A stretch of 64,000 nt of DNA from Dendronephthya gigantea (taxonomy: Eukaryota; Cnidaria; Anthozoa; Malacalcyonacea; Nephtheidae). Shown piece by piece: positions 49,061-61,893 of the stretch. The notes beneath the pieces were generated by a model, which worked only from the letters and a program-made list of their open reading frames with translations, had not been told where the DNA came from and ran no database searches. Location of the stretch: positions 1 through 64,000 of the forward strand of contig NW_021163281.1 in NCBI RefSeq assembly GCF_004324835.1, given 5' to 3'. Within the stretch, counting starts at the first letter, position 1, and every line of letters begins with the position of its first letter. The translations under genes were made by a program, and so were the position numbers.

Positions 49061-49797
49061 ATGGCTTGAACAATTACGGATTCACTAAGTTCATCCTCAT
49101 CTTGATACACAATTTCTTGATGACGTTTCCATAGTGATCTATGATTGCCATGGTCCGGATAATGGACGGTGTTTTTTTCTTCACTTGAATTCAATTTTCA
49201 ACTAGAGGTATACTATGTCCCACTGCTAACAGTTAAACATCAACCTCAATTAAAACTTTAATAAAAATAAATTTCATATGAAATAAGCCAATAATGGTCT
49301 AGAGGTACTACAGTTAACTATATTTACTAATTAATCTATGACCCGAAGTGACGTCATCGACAGCAAACGACGTACTTAAACCGTGATGATGTTGTTAATT
49401 GTTCTTTTCATATAAATATAACTAACGAAATGTTCCAAAATAATGTTCTTTCTGCATTATATTCATAATGGCAATACAAGTGGTCACGTATGGCAATAGG
49501 ACATTAAATGGGTCATCCATCACATGAATGTAGACTTAGAAAGCATTATTCTAGTTGCATAAATGAGTACAATGTTGCATATGCCATGGCTGGTTGTCCA
49601 AAAGATGATTACTCCAACCACCTATTGGTTAAACCACCTATTTTAGCCAAAGTATATTTATACATGGTCATTTATAATTTTTGTGGTCATTTTTGGCATT
49701 GCCAGTGTGACGTACAAGGTGTTTAGAAATTTGATTTCAAGATCATCAACATGGTTGGCTATTAATTAAACCATCTTTGAAAAACCGGCCTCTAGTC

Positions 49798-49941
49798 AGG
49801 GCAGTAGCTAGAAGCTTAATTGGCGGGTGTATATTCGTATATTTGTCTTATATGCCGGACTGATTTCTTTTGTACGCTATTGTATATAACATGAACATAT
49901 GAATATACACCCCCTGAATTAAACAGTCTAGCTACCCTGCC
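49798..49941. repeat. Small MITE (GGCAG.GTAGCTAGA termini)
   Basis: About 45-bp inverted ends (gggcagtagctagaagctta and ggcagggtagctagactgtt in reverse), both followed by GGGTGTATATTC. About 144 bp. The rest of 49060-50048 shows no gene. Confidence 0.65.
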
Positions 49942-50048
49942 ATAGTCAATGTTTACAGCAATGAAATTTATCAGAACCCATTATTCTTACAACTTTGTAG
50001 AAAAGATACCAGTTTGTTTCATTCAACATCTGTGGCATTTGCATTTCA

Positions 50049-52573
50049 TTAGTCAGAGTCATCATCATCTCCATAATCATCATCTGCACCAGTAGCTAAA
50101 AACAAAAAAGAGAAAATAGTTATACTGATTGACATTTGAATAAACTCATGGTCATAATTTTGTGTAAATGTGAAATGTTCATACAAATTTTATTACATTG
50201 GACTGTAAACTATTATCTCGTTTAATTACATATACATGTTGTGCTATGCTTTTAAATATATGCTATGCCTTATTTCGAGTGAATATTTCTATTGACTCTG
50301 AACATAAAGTAAAAAAAATTCCATGAAATTTTTACCTATGGCTCCCCGCAACAATCGACCACATTCTGGATTTTTAGCAAGATCATATGGAGTTCTCTTG
50401 TCATTGTTTTTGATTTTTGTATCACCACCTGTGTACAAGACAATTGCACGACAATGCATGTTATTGGTAGTTGTGAAAGTGTTAATGAAATATGGAAAAT
50501 GATTTCAAAAGGGTTGCAAAAAAGATCATTACCTTTGTCTAAAAGCATTTTCACAATTTCAGGATGCCCCTTCCATGAGGCAGAATGTAAAGGTGTGTCT
50601 CCAAGTTTATTCTGCATAAAGAAATTACCAATTCATTATAAAGGGTGTGTAATATTCACAAATGTAGGTATGTATAGGAAAGAGTTGCAGCTATATCAAC
50701 TGGGTTGTGTATACATAATAATCCATCGAATTACCTGAACATTTATTTGAATTCTGCTTTGCTGTAAAAGTATGCTCACACACTCTGAAAAGAGCATACA
50801 TACAATATTTGAATTGTGATAAAATAGTTCACACTTGAGTAGTTCATACAAGTAGTTTTTTCCCAGATTTTGCATGCTTTGAATTTTCCTCATCAAAAAC
50901 ACTGGGTCATATTCATTTAAAGGCATAGCAAACCTAAATGTTGTTAGATACAACACAACGTATTTCAAAAAGTATATAAGTTCAATATAAGTTCAGACTT
51001 GACTTTAACTATTGCAGGCATTTAAGCTGTGCCTTTGACAGTTGATAGAAACTTTAGTATATACCTGCATGACCACCTTGTGCAGCCCAATGAAGTGGCG
51101 TGCATCCTGCTTTGTCTAACCCATTCACAGATACCTAGAAATGTGATTAACTTGTTATTGAATTCACAGCAAGTGACAATTACTAAGATGGGGGATCACA
51201 GGGAAAGATTGCAAGTATTTGCAAATTTCAAATTCCTAGGAGAAGAACAAATGACTTATTTCAAGGTAAAAGATAAAAAATGTGTATTTATCATTCGTAC
51301 TTTATTTCCTAGACACTCATTTAAAAAGTTTACATTCCCTAAAATGTAAAAGAAAGTGACATAATTAGAATCAATGTTGTTGAAGGCAAGGATTTAGAAG
51401 TTCTTTTTAGATAAAGCTGACCATCAAACCTCGTTTTGCAGCCTCATGAAGTGGGTTCTCAACAGATTCGGTGTGAGCTTCAACTAAAAGTTATGCACAA
51501 AAACATTATCACAATTTCAATTTAAACAAAGTTGGCCATACTCTTTAGCAGACATGAATAAAATCATCTGGCAATAGACATAGTAAAACTGTGTTAGCTC
51601 ACAACCTACTTTTAAACTTATCATGAAATTATATGCCTACACTGCATGGTATTATTTAGCATTTTATTCCGCCCAATGCAAGATAGTGGATCATTTGAAC
51701 AGATTTTTAACATTGCTCTTCCATACCATAATTTGATGGTATCAAACCAACTTTGTTTTTAACTCTAGCCTGCCACCATCCTTCTTCGGCCTAAAAAATA
51801 CACGAGTTTTGTCTTGGCACTAAATTTCTATTGATGATTCATGATTCATCACAGAACTATAGTATTGTCAGCAAAATACACCTGCTACTTTCCTTAACCT
51901 CTTGCCTCATCGGCCGAGCCAATCTCAAGACAGAAGCTGTCACGATTTTTTTCAAACTATTTTGCAATATAATATTGTTCAAGGAAATTAGGAAATATTT
52001 GTGACAATACAGTAAGTAAACTGATCTTTGAGTGGAAAGAGCGTTTATTTATTAGGGGAACTTTCATGGGGCTTTAAACTAAGCGAGGTTTCAAAGTCGG
52101 ATAATCCTTTTCTACTAATTACGATCATTGATCAACAATTAAATATTTACTGGCAATTCCTCAAAACAAACGTAGGTAACTGGCTAGCCAAGTATATTAA
52201 ACACCGGTAAACAAAGAATTGAACTATCAAACCTTGTGTATGATGTATAAAACGTCGCCTTCTTCAAAGCTTAATTCATCTTTCTACAAAAAACAAACAT
52301 CGCTTTTAGACCTGAGGTCGGATTTCTCATGAAGTTTTCAAGACAACTTTATACATCTCGCGTCTATTTCCTGTTTCGTGTCAGGAGAAAGCGCGAGTAT
52401 TTTCAGCCGCACCTGTTGTGCTTCGTATCTGTACAGAGCGCGAACCACTTGCACTTGTCCTTAACAAGAAGAGATACGTTTTAGTTGAAGAAAAATGTGT
52501 CTAAAATTGATAAAAACTCGTGTTTACCTGGTCGACTTGGCGGAGGAGGGGCAGCTCTTCTTGGTGCAGACAT
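50049..52573 (-). CDS. OSTF1: Osteoclast-stimulating factor 1 (SH3 + ankyrin repeats)
   Basis: Eleven coding exons (minus): 52528-52573, 52413-52459, 52233-52283, 51727-51790, 51430-51483, 51301-51338, 51065-51134, 50735-50784, 50533-50611, 50336-50428, 50049-50095. Phases join throughout, giving 212 residues (human 214). Start [12 protein letters not shown] (Pro-rich), then an SH3 domain ([39 protein letters not shown]; about residues 18-72), then ankyrin repeats ([50 protein letters not shown]) and an acidic end [11 protein letters not shown], as in human OSTF1. A cytosolic adaptor that binds partners through SH3 and ankyrin surfaces. Exon 6 is only 38 bp, found by phase and homology ([13 protein letters not shown]). 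Confidence 0.94.
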
Positions 52574-52836
52574 TTTGTGTTGTTTCCGGTTGCTTCGAAG
52601 GCAGGATGTAATTATTGATAATTATTTTAATTTATACGACAAAGTATTATGCCAGAAATTTCCTGAACTGCTAAATTTCAAACGGTTTTTGTATTTCATG
52701 TATTTCTGTGTAATTTTTAGGCACTAATCTAATAATCCTTAAGACAGATGGAAATAGGGATAATTTCAACAATTAAAACAATTGTTTATTGTTAACTAAA
52801 TAATTAATTTAATATAAATTTAATAATAAAAAAAAT
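52574..52836. promoter_or_regulatory. Bidirectional promoter region of OSTF1 and LINS1
   Basis: Only about 263 bp separate the two divergent start codons, so both promoters and 5' UTRs must share it. AT-rich, with no repeat seen. Confidence 0.5.
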
Positions 52837-55588
52837 ATGCATAATTTCGGTCAGCGACAGTTCTTTGAAGATTTTTCATTTAAGACGAAGTATTATCAAC
52901 ACGGAATCATGGCGGAAAAAATTGAAACAAATCCATCTTTAAAAGTGATGAACGAAGCATTAAAGAATACTAAATGTTTGAAATCTTTACTTGAATCTTC
53001 AGACAACTCTCTAGAGTTGGTATTTCCGCAGAAATTTGCCGAACACTTTGAAAATTTAAACAAGAATCTCGAATTATATCAACATAAGGAGTGCCTTGAT
53101 GGAGATAATTATTCAACTAGGAAGGAAATACTCAATAACCTTAGTTTACTGTGGGACATTTTCTGCACCGTTGAATCACAGAAGCAAAACTGTCCTTCAT
53201 TTCTGAACCTTATCACCACACTTCGCAGCAAAGAAAGTTATGTTTTCGAAGTTTTATTTAAATGCCTAAAATGTAATGATCATTTTATTGTATTTCAAGG
53301 CTCCAAGGTTTTGTGTAAAGTGTTCAAATTGGTTCCTAGTTTGATGCTGCACTCGAAATTTGATGACCTTGTAGATTTGAGCGTGTCGGTTGAAAGCAAA
53401 GAATGTGGTCTTTGGTTACCAATATATATTGCAAAAATACTAATGGAGATGTTTCTTCAAATGGACTTGAATGAGAATGGTTTAATTTCAAACAAAAATA
53501 AGTCTACCACTGAACATTGTTCACATGTATGTCAGGAAGAACACAATGATGCAGTATCACCAAATGAAATTACGAGTTCTTTGTGTTGTTATTGGTTAAA
53601 ACTGACCAGTCATAATCTAACTCGGCTATTGAATGTTTTTAAAAGTGAATGTTTGCTAGAAAAAGATTTATGTTGGTCCAGAGTTGATTCATTTCAACAA
53701 GTTCTCACAACAATGCTTTCATACGGAAAAATATTCATCACATCATTCAACTTCTGCCTGCAGTACTTGAACAATCCAACATGTGAAGAATTTTCTCAGG
53801 AAACATTTAAGAATGAATGTAGTCCTATTAATGATGAGGACATGGATTTGCAGGTCAATGACACTTTAAAACATGGTAAGCATCCAAGGATTTATCCCTC
53901 TGGGAATTGGTGTGGCCCAAGATTGGATAATGGTAACAACATTTGTAAAAACGAATACAAAGATGCCGCAACAAATGACAAAGATTTCAATGCAAAAGAT
54001 TGTAAAGCAGAGTTATTAAAACAAATTTTAGCCCAGCTCATTGAAATTAATCACAAAAAGTGCTTGCTGCACTTCAGTCGCACTGTGTTTCAATTTTTAA
54101 ATAATGTTGTCAGTGCAGCTTCAGAACATTACTTGGGTCAGGAGGTGAAAGGTTCTATGCAAAAGCAAAGCCTGTTGTATACAAGAACTTGCAGTTTTTT
54201 AGTTAAGAATTGTTGTTCAGTGTTGGGAAATGTGCCACATGTCTCTGGCAGGGTTCATTTTGGTGGAGTTGACAATAAAGTCCAGCTGGAAACCTCTTGC
54301 AGCCTGCCCTATGATGAAGTTAGCCTGAGAAAGGTTTTGCTGTTGGTAGTAAAACTGATTGTGGTTTCTTTGCATAGCCCACATGATTTACCTTGGCATG
54401 GTGAGTTCTCAACCTCCTGAAGTTTCAACCACACTGTGCTTTTAAACTGAAAAAATCATTGAATTTGGTCACTCACATTTGTGTTTTTATAACCTTGAAA
54501 GGACCTCTTGAAAGCTGGTCAAGTTTCATCATAAAGTTGTCTCATTCTAAATCACTATCAACTGCAGTCTGGTTGATCCGGTTGTTTTCAGAACAAGATG
54601 ATGAACTTGTGTATATGTTGTTTTGCCTTCTTCATCTCTACCAAGAACTCTTCTCTAGTGAAAGGTAAATTTCTTATCATCATGTTAGCTCACATTTAAC
54701 CAATCATAATTTTCAAAGGCTCTCTCTCATGCTTAAGACTTCCAATGAAGTATTTTTGACTTTTTATCTCATTTACAGCTTACAGCAAATTCCATCCTGG
54801 GCAAATCAACTTGAAGATTTCCTCAATCCACATGAATTTTTTGTGGAATTCCTGGAATCCATCAACTATGATCATTCCTTATTACTGGACTTTCTCATAT
54901 CAAATGAAACCTCTTTTTTGCCATACTTTCATAAATATCTCAGATATCTTGCAAATGATTGGGAAGGCTTTAAAGGCTGTCTTGAACAAAGGCAGGCTTT
55001 GTCCAACAAAGAGTTGCCAGGTGTCACAGAGATATATAAAGGAGATGTTTCTTTATGTTTTAATACAGAACAATTTAGTGAAAGTAGGAAGTCTCTGAGT
55101 GATGTTGGTTGTGACGGCAATGATAGTTGTGATGATAATAGTAATAATGATTTATTGATGATATTGGTGATTATATTGGCAGTTCTGATCATAACGATGG
55201 TTGTAATACTAGTAGTAATGGTGGCTCTGATGATGATGGTTGTGATATTGGTGATGATGATTGTAATATGAACGATAACATTGACGATACTTGTGATGAT
55301 GGCTGTAGTATTAATCAAAATAATTGTGATGATGTTGATATTGATAATACTGCTGGTGGTGATGATATTGGTGATGATATTGGTGATGATATTGGGGATG
55401 ATATTGGGGATGACAGCAGCCAATGCGGTGCAGTGTTCAGCAAAATTAACGACTTACAAAACGCGCTGACGTGTTTAATTCGTTTGCGGTTTGCGATCCA
55501 GCGAATGGCATCGAAAAATTTGTTTCCTTATCCTGTAAACGCTCTTCTAAAAGTCATGAAATATATCGAAACTTTGTATGAAGGTTGA
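52837..55588 (+). CDS. LINS1: Protein Lines homolog 1
   Basis: Exons 52837-54400, 54502-54664 and 54779-55588. Similarity to human LINS1 is clear in the C-terminal half: WLIRLFSEQDDELVYMLFCL, then FVEFLESINYDHSLLLDFLI, SNETSFLPYFHKYLRYLANDWE and, at the end, LFPYPVNALLKVMKYIETLY. The N-terminal ~500 residues are helical and weakly conserved, as usual in the family. Lines in flies modulates Wnt and Hedgehog outputs; vertebrate LINS1 function is poorly known. The start may instead be the ATG at 52909 (atcATGGcg), which has a better context. Oddity: in the third exon an Asp/Asn-rich GAT-repeat tract (about 55110-55430) changes frame near 55150, so the conserved end is in another frame from SCDDNSNND. 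An indel in the microsatellite or an undetected small intron is needed. Confidence 0.85.
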
Positions 55589-55893
55589 ACGCAAATATTA
55601 AACGATATTTATTCTTTACACATTGTTTTTTATTTGGTTGCACAATCTTACGTTTTTGCTTTCAAAACTAAAAGTATTTAAAACTAAGAAGCTAAAAATG
55701 TTAAAATATAACTCTGGGGTCAGTTGTATATTAAAAAACTAGTTAACTTTTAACTGTAGTTAAGGACAGAATTGGCAAACCAGACTCGTGCATTTCTGAG
55801 TTAACTGGATTTAACTATTATCTAGATTATCTTCATTCGGTAGTTCACCTGGATTAACAATGAATCAAGTAATTTTTGCTCAATAAGACCACG
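55589..55893. other. Interval between the convergent LINS1 and its right neighbour
   Basis: About 305 bp. About 55715-55830 is a decayed piece of the GGTTGTAT-type MITE family (ggtcagttgtatattaaaaa, actgtagttaagga). No gene. Confidence 0.45.
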
Positions 55894-58800
55894 TCACAAA
55901 ATGCTTTTTTCACTATTCTGATCATCGCCATCCTCAAAAACATCTGCGGGATTATCTTCACGAAATGCCCCATTTCTATTGTCCCCATTCATAACAGCAT
56001 TGGGCGTTGAGTAGTCTGACTTCAGTCGTCTCAGTTCGTATTCACATATATCCTTATGACATTGATCTCCCCATTCTTTAACAATTAGTGGTTCACCATT
56101 TCTGTCACATCTCAAAACAATCAACTCGAGGATATTAACGTTTTCAAAATCGGTGATGTGAGAAACGTTTTCGTCCGCATCGTGAATTTCCAACTCGCCT
56201 TCCTTTTCTGTTAGGTATACCGTAAGGCAATGACTGAAATCATCTGTCGAATACGACAATAAACCTGCCTTTTGTCCTGATAGTTTTAATTCGTTTGCAG
56301 CTATCTTTAGGGTTTCGTCTCGTCCAACCTGGTCGACATCAGGACATTTATATACTCTCTTGAGGAACCGCAATTCGTGGAGGTTGTTCAAGATCTTCGT
56401 ACAACTTGGGGGCTCGCAATCAGTTTCTGCTCCTAATTTTAGGAGTAATTTTATGGCGCAGAAGTAGATCCCCTTCTCGTGAAGTAAACACAGAAGCGAA
56501 ACAAACCCGCAAAAAGCGTAAGGACACCTTACGTCGGGGGTTGATCGAGATCTCGACTTTCCAGTCTGCAAGGCAAATTCAGCACATGATATAATTATTA
56601 GTATTGTCTATTGATACTAGCAGCAACAACCTGTCAATCAACTATATTTGAAAAAAACAAGTACTCCCAAACCATTTAACGCATGCATGCCATTAGAATA
56701 AACTTGTAAACATATTTACATTTTCCCCATTTCGCAAGCATAACAAATTCTATTATACGGCTATAAAATATATAGAGGTCATTGGGGAAAACGTCATTAA
56801 GACGTTCTTCTATTTAGGATAGTTAAAAATTAACGTGTAATACAAGTTCCTTCGCTTATCCTTTTATAGTGTGCTTTTTGAAGTTCTTTCAAACTTTCAT
56901 TGAATATCATTAAGAGTTTATTCAATTCGCTAAAAATTTCTGCCGACAAAATTCTGGGAAGGAAAACATCATTGTTTTATAACTTACGTCCGTTTTGTCT
57001 CCAGTGGCTTCCTCGTTTTCAAGCGGTCCCTTACTTCTATTGTCCATATTTACTACCTGTGGTCCATCAATTTCTGTTTTACCCTACGTGAAGAGAGGAA
57101 ATGGAGAAATGTAAGTACTAAATGTTCTGTTTTTTACTTAAAAATTTATTCCACATCGAATAAAGTTTCAGCACAAAATCCTAAATCATATACCTATATA
57201 GGTTATCCATTTTAGCTATAAAATTATTTTATTTGATGTTTGTAAAAGCTATTCGTTGAAATCCTAGTGCAAGCAGTGGCTTGCGTGGAATCTGGGTCTA
57301 GACACTGGAAAGATATCTGATACAAGGAACCAACCCTGCATTACATTTTTACCTTCGTATTCTCGTTCACTGATAACGAACGAAATTGTTCAGATATTCC
57401 CTTTTTACCACATTTTTCGCATACTTTTGAATCTAACTGTTTGGTTAATTCAGAGACACAATGTTCGAGTTCTTTTATTTTTTTGTTCTTTTCTTTAGTT
57501 TTCCGTTTCAACAAATCTTTCCAAAATTTTGCTTCTTGGGCTTTCTCTTCATATGCCTTAATAATCGAGTTCACACAATTGCAAAAGTGATCTTTCGCAT
57601 CAGAAATTTCTTTCTCTGATAAGTTGTTGAGAAATCCGCAAATTATGCTCCAAAATATATCACTTTCTACGCGGAACAAGTTTGCTTTGAGGTCTATATC
57701 ATCCTAAACAAAAAGTTTCGAAAAAATGCTGATGAATATGCACATGCATTTAACCGGTATTTTTGCACAAGTGAATATAACAAATCCTACGTTCTGATTG
57801 GTCAAATTTCATGTATTATGCTGTTATATTATATATAAACATCGTGAAGTACATCATATTCTCCTGAAACTTATTCCAATAAACTTCTGCATAACTACAA
57901 GTATTACATGCATACAGCTCAGAGTAGCAAAAAGAGTTCAACCTTCCTCCAGCAGGATTTCAAGTTTTGAAAACCTTCCTCAAAATGTCGTTACGTCACT
58001 GAGTCACGTGGCAACCAGCATAAAGAAATATTTGGTTTTGTGGTACACGCATGTGATCAAACAGAGTGTTCAACTTTGAACCTTCCTCACAAACCTCATT
58101 CAAAGCAAAACTCTAGCATAGCGTATGAGGTATGATAATAAACTTACTTGATCGTCATCTTTGTCTTGAAAACCAGGCTCACCTGGAACTGATGTTATTT
58201 CTGCACCATTACTATCGCCTATTGCAACCTAACGAGTCATATGTATATATGTACGTAATTAGCTTGTTGGTACACAACGTATAAGTATTTAATACTGCAA
58301 AGCTTTCGGTCCATTAAGCCGGGCCTTCATCAGTTAAGGCTATTTACTTATTGATGTCACCATGCAAATATACAAGAATATTACATGTAAATGTATATAC
58401 GTATAAATAATATACATTTGTACCCTTAAGATAACTGATAATTATAACAATAAGCGATAATACGTGTTTTATGACTCACTTGATTATCAGCCCCATTTTG
58501 CAGCTCACCAGGAACAGATGACCCAGTGGCGTAACTACTATGGGCTCAGGGTGTGCGAACCCGCGGGCCCCCTGGCTTAAGGGGGCCCCTGTGAGATTAG
58601 AAGGTTATTGTAATTCTATGAATAAACAATAAAACAAGAGAAATCGCACGAACTTACATATAAAAAGGTTCAATTCAAAGGCTAGAGAGCGAAATCGTAC
58701 CAGAGAACAAGAATATTTGAGGCGAAATTCTATTTCTGTAATTTCTATTTAATTAAAGAAACGTTTTAATGTCGCGACTGATGCGTTCTTTTTAACAACT

Positions 58801-59972
58801 GATATTATAATTACAGTAATTAATATTTAAATCATTATTTTAGGTTTTAGAATAATGTTTTAGATGTTAGTATGGTTATGTAAGGGGGCCCCTTTTGAAT
58901 TTTTACCACGGGCCCCTAGTTGTGCTGTTACGCCACTGAGATGACCGACTGTCTGAATTATTCCCAGCCATCCCTTATGGTCGTCTATATGCAAGTAAAA
59001 AATATGTTATACTAAGAGCTTATATATATTATCAGTTTCTTTGTGTCAGGCCGTCAAATTATAATCATTGACATCGCCATTAATTGTCATTGAAAAAATT
59101 CATTATACTCAAATTTTCAAATGCGCCAACTTTCACGAATTCGCGACCTGTATCAGCCTCACTGCATGAGCAAGGATAAAATTATAGTTTCTTGTATTTC
59201 TTTCCCAGTGTATTCTCGCGTAAATTCTTGCATATGTTGACCGTAACTAAGGCAGCGAGACACTGCGGTTAAAAACACCAGTACATGCATGAATACATAT
59301 TTGGAGATACCTGTATATCACAACCCGCCAATACACTCAGTCTCAGGAAGTATATATATATATATATATATATACAGACTGTGACGCCAATGACGGTTGG
59401 TTAGCTATATGTGCTAATGTAATGTGGCATATTTAGCGTTCATAATTCATAATGTCGCTTTATTGACTTTGTTATATAATTCCATGTATGTCGTCTTTGA
59501 GATATCGCCTTTATCGGATTGTTCATTTATCAGTGAACTGCAATTAAGTCACGACATCTGAATTATGATATACGAAAAGCTACCGTTATAAAAGTGTATT
59601 CCCAAAAACTACATAATGTAGACGTACATTAAAGTACACTACAACTCTGAGTCTATAACAAGACCACTGTTTGGTATGCGACTAATATGAATGTGTATAA
59701 ATATATATACCAACATAACATTTTACAGTCGTATACGTATTATAAATTGTTCTACACCAAATTTAGTTTTACTTACTCTTCTCTTGATGTAGACCAAATA
59801 TTTTCAAGACGGTATTGCCCTTTGAAATCGTTTGATTCTTTCGCTTTGCGAGACAAACGTAGCTTAATATACCATTTAGTGCATGTGCTCTTGCTAGTTC
59901 TTCCGGCTGAAGTTTTTTAAGATCACTTCCAGGAAAAACTGTACGGCATGACACGTCGGATATTGAGGTCAT
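55894..59972 (-). CDS. Six-exon protein with coiled coil, unidentified; exon 2 split by a hAT MITE
   Basis: Minus-strand exons: 59777-59972, 58480-58973 (including a 415-bp insertion), 58148-58228, 57353-57703, 56988-57083, 55894-56565. Without the insertion and one target duplicate the lengths sum to 1467, i.e. 488 residues, all phases joining. Parts: MTSISDVSCRTVFPGSDLKK start; two acidic exons sharing a SVPGE motif (SSVPGELQNGADNQ, ITSVPGEPGFQDKDDDQ), probably an exon duplication; a coiled coil (about 57400-57560, KTKEKNKKIKELEHCVSELT) ending in CEKCGKKG; and a ~220-residue last exon with FLKRVYKCPDVDQVGRDETL and an acidic end. I do not recognise the family; a faint resemblance of the last exon to the Spo11/Top6A winged-helix region is only a guess. 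In this sequence the inserted element would bring a stop within about 12 codons after MAGNNSDSRSS unless it is spliced out. Confidence 0.6.
58255..58390. repeat. Second copy of the hammerhead-like repeat
   Basis: Matches 15641-15830: gcttgttggtacacaacgta, a minus-strand CTGATGA ... GAAA core (58304-58333), and the TGATGTCACCATGCAAAT flank. It lies in an intron of the six-exon gene. Confidence 0.5.
58524..58938. mobile_element. hAT-type MITE with perfect 8-bp target site duplication
   Basis: Termini CAGTGGCGTAAC...GTTACGCCACTG (12-bp perfect inverted repeats), flanked by AGATGACC at 58516-58523 and again at 58939-58946. An 8-bp duplication and CAG-type ends are typical of hAT elements. The 415 bp include GGGGGCCCC-rich sub-termini and an AT-rich middle, no transposase. 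The perfect duplication implies recent insertion. It sits in a coding exon of the minus-strand gene. Confidence 0.88.
59350..59374. repeat. (TA)n microsatellite
   Basis: About 12 TA units in the long first intron of the six-exon gene. The remainder of that intron (58979-59776) shows no other feature. Confidence 0.85.
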
Positions 59973-61893
59973 TACGGGGGTTAAGACCAGCTACCGGTCT
60001 GGAAGTATAGAGTTATTTTGTTCAATGAACAATGTGTATCTCTTTGTATATTGCTCGACCTTTTCTCTACTTCTGCATTGTACAGGTTAAATTTTAATCC
60101 GCTGTCTTGAGCGGATTGACTTTCCATATCGATTTCCAGAAATTACATCGATCTGCACGAGGATTAGCGTTCTAGGATTGAGGGTTATGAATGCAAAACG
60201 CTAATCTGAGTTTATTGTATACGAACTTGATGCGCATGTACAGGGCTAAAAACTCTTGGTTTATACCAGCATGGAAACCTTGTATATCATGCACTTTTTT
60301 GCATGAAAAATATATGCTGGTTACAATCAACTATATACTATTATATGTAGCTATATATATACACTTGACAACAACATTGTCATTGAACGATATTGTTGAA
60401 ACTGAATTGAGTGTAAACGATATTGTTCGCTGTTGATTACAACTGTGAACAATATAGGCAACACAAGTTCACATCGTTGACAATTATATGTAAACTGGAT
60501 GGTTTATAAGGCGTGTGTGCATGCGTTATTCGATTATCAGCATTCGAAGAGTGTGGTTTTCGATCGGCAAATATTTTACACTCTTAACACTTTATGCTAT
60601 ATCTAAAAGGTAAATCTCAATTATAGCTATAATGCATTAGCTATACATCATCTGCAAGTGAGATTTCGCTTTTGTCTTTTCAGACACTCTCTCTCTATAT
60701 ATTTGTATGCTGTAAAACAACTTCAAAGCATATTATTAAACCATCTTTTTCGTTTTTCAACAGTTTCATCAGTAGTTCAAACTACAAAGTACTAGTGTTG
60801 GAACGAAATGAACGATAACAGAACTCAACAAATTCTAACCTATATTAGGAAGTCCCACAGCTTCCGATGAAAACATGGAATCATATACAATTCCAAAATT
60901 ATTGGACAGGGGCCAAACTGGATAGCGTTATCCACCGAACAGTTATTTTTTAAACCTTTTTAAAAATGCTGGAAAACCAATAAACTTTGCATGCAGGTAT
61001 AACAATGAATAAAAAGGATATAACAGTTTACGAAAACTAAATAAATGTTTAATCAAAGTTATACCGAACAACAAGGCGGCAATTTTATACCCATTTAGAA
61101 CGATTGAAAAAAACACTATCCAGTGGATAGCGCTATCCAGCTTTCATACAACCTGCCCCAGTTCGTAAAGTCAACTCACAATTAGCGGTATTAAGCCTGG
61201 TCTCCACTTAGTCATAATTGTTGTGAACACGTCAAGGTGATCGATGTAATAGAATTTTCTACGGCGAATGTGAAGTGAACAACGACCGATTTAGATTGAG
61301 AAATAGATTGAGAAATAAAGAAAAATTACATCCAGGCTATTTCTCATCGGTGAAAATGATTTGTTCACGAAAATTACGACAAAGCGGAAACGAGACTTCA
61401 AAATTTGGCTCGTGCGACCATAGGTGGCCCAAAATTGGCCGCGAAAACTTTTTCGGCAATTTGTCAATGTAATGTATAACATATAATTACATATTATATA
61501 CATTACATTGACAAATTGCCGAAAAAGTTTTCGCTGCCAATTTTGGGCCGCCTATGGTGCGACTACCTTGACAGCTGGTGTAATGCATGCAGGGCCGCCG
61601 AGAGGGGGGGGGGGGTAGGGTTGTCAAACACCTTTAAAAGCATCACAACTCGATGAGATCAACAATAATTCAACATGCAGATAAAAAATTCGAGAAGTGA
61701 TATCTCTCGTGTCAGCGCGAGTCAAACTCTTTCTTACCGCTCCTTGATACACAAATAACAACCTCATCCATTACCCCGTACACGAGAGCCAAACTCCAAA
61801 TCCAAAGAGGCATTTCCTTACTGCATCAGTCGTCTTCTCACTTCACGCAGTCCTTGAGAACGCGGTGGACATATATTATTTGTTTATAAAATC
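59973..61893. other. Intergenic repeats
   Basis: No gene. Holds a MITE at 60907-61161 (ggggccaaactggatagcg...gcgctatccagc...cctgcccc), a second GCCTGGT-type MITE at about 61195-61400 related to 25523-25716, a nearly perfect long palindrome at 61408-61562 (arms ~70 bp, gacaaattgccgaaaaagtt, centre near 61484), and a G12 run near 61606. Confidence 0.6.

Noticed and set aside
54929-55423. 164-codon minus-strand frame rich in Ile/Thr/Asn
   Set aside because: Antisense of the GAT microsatellite and LINS1 exon; no protein-like composition.
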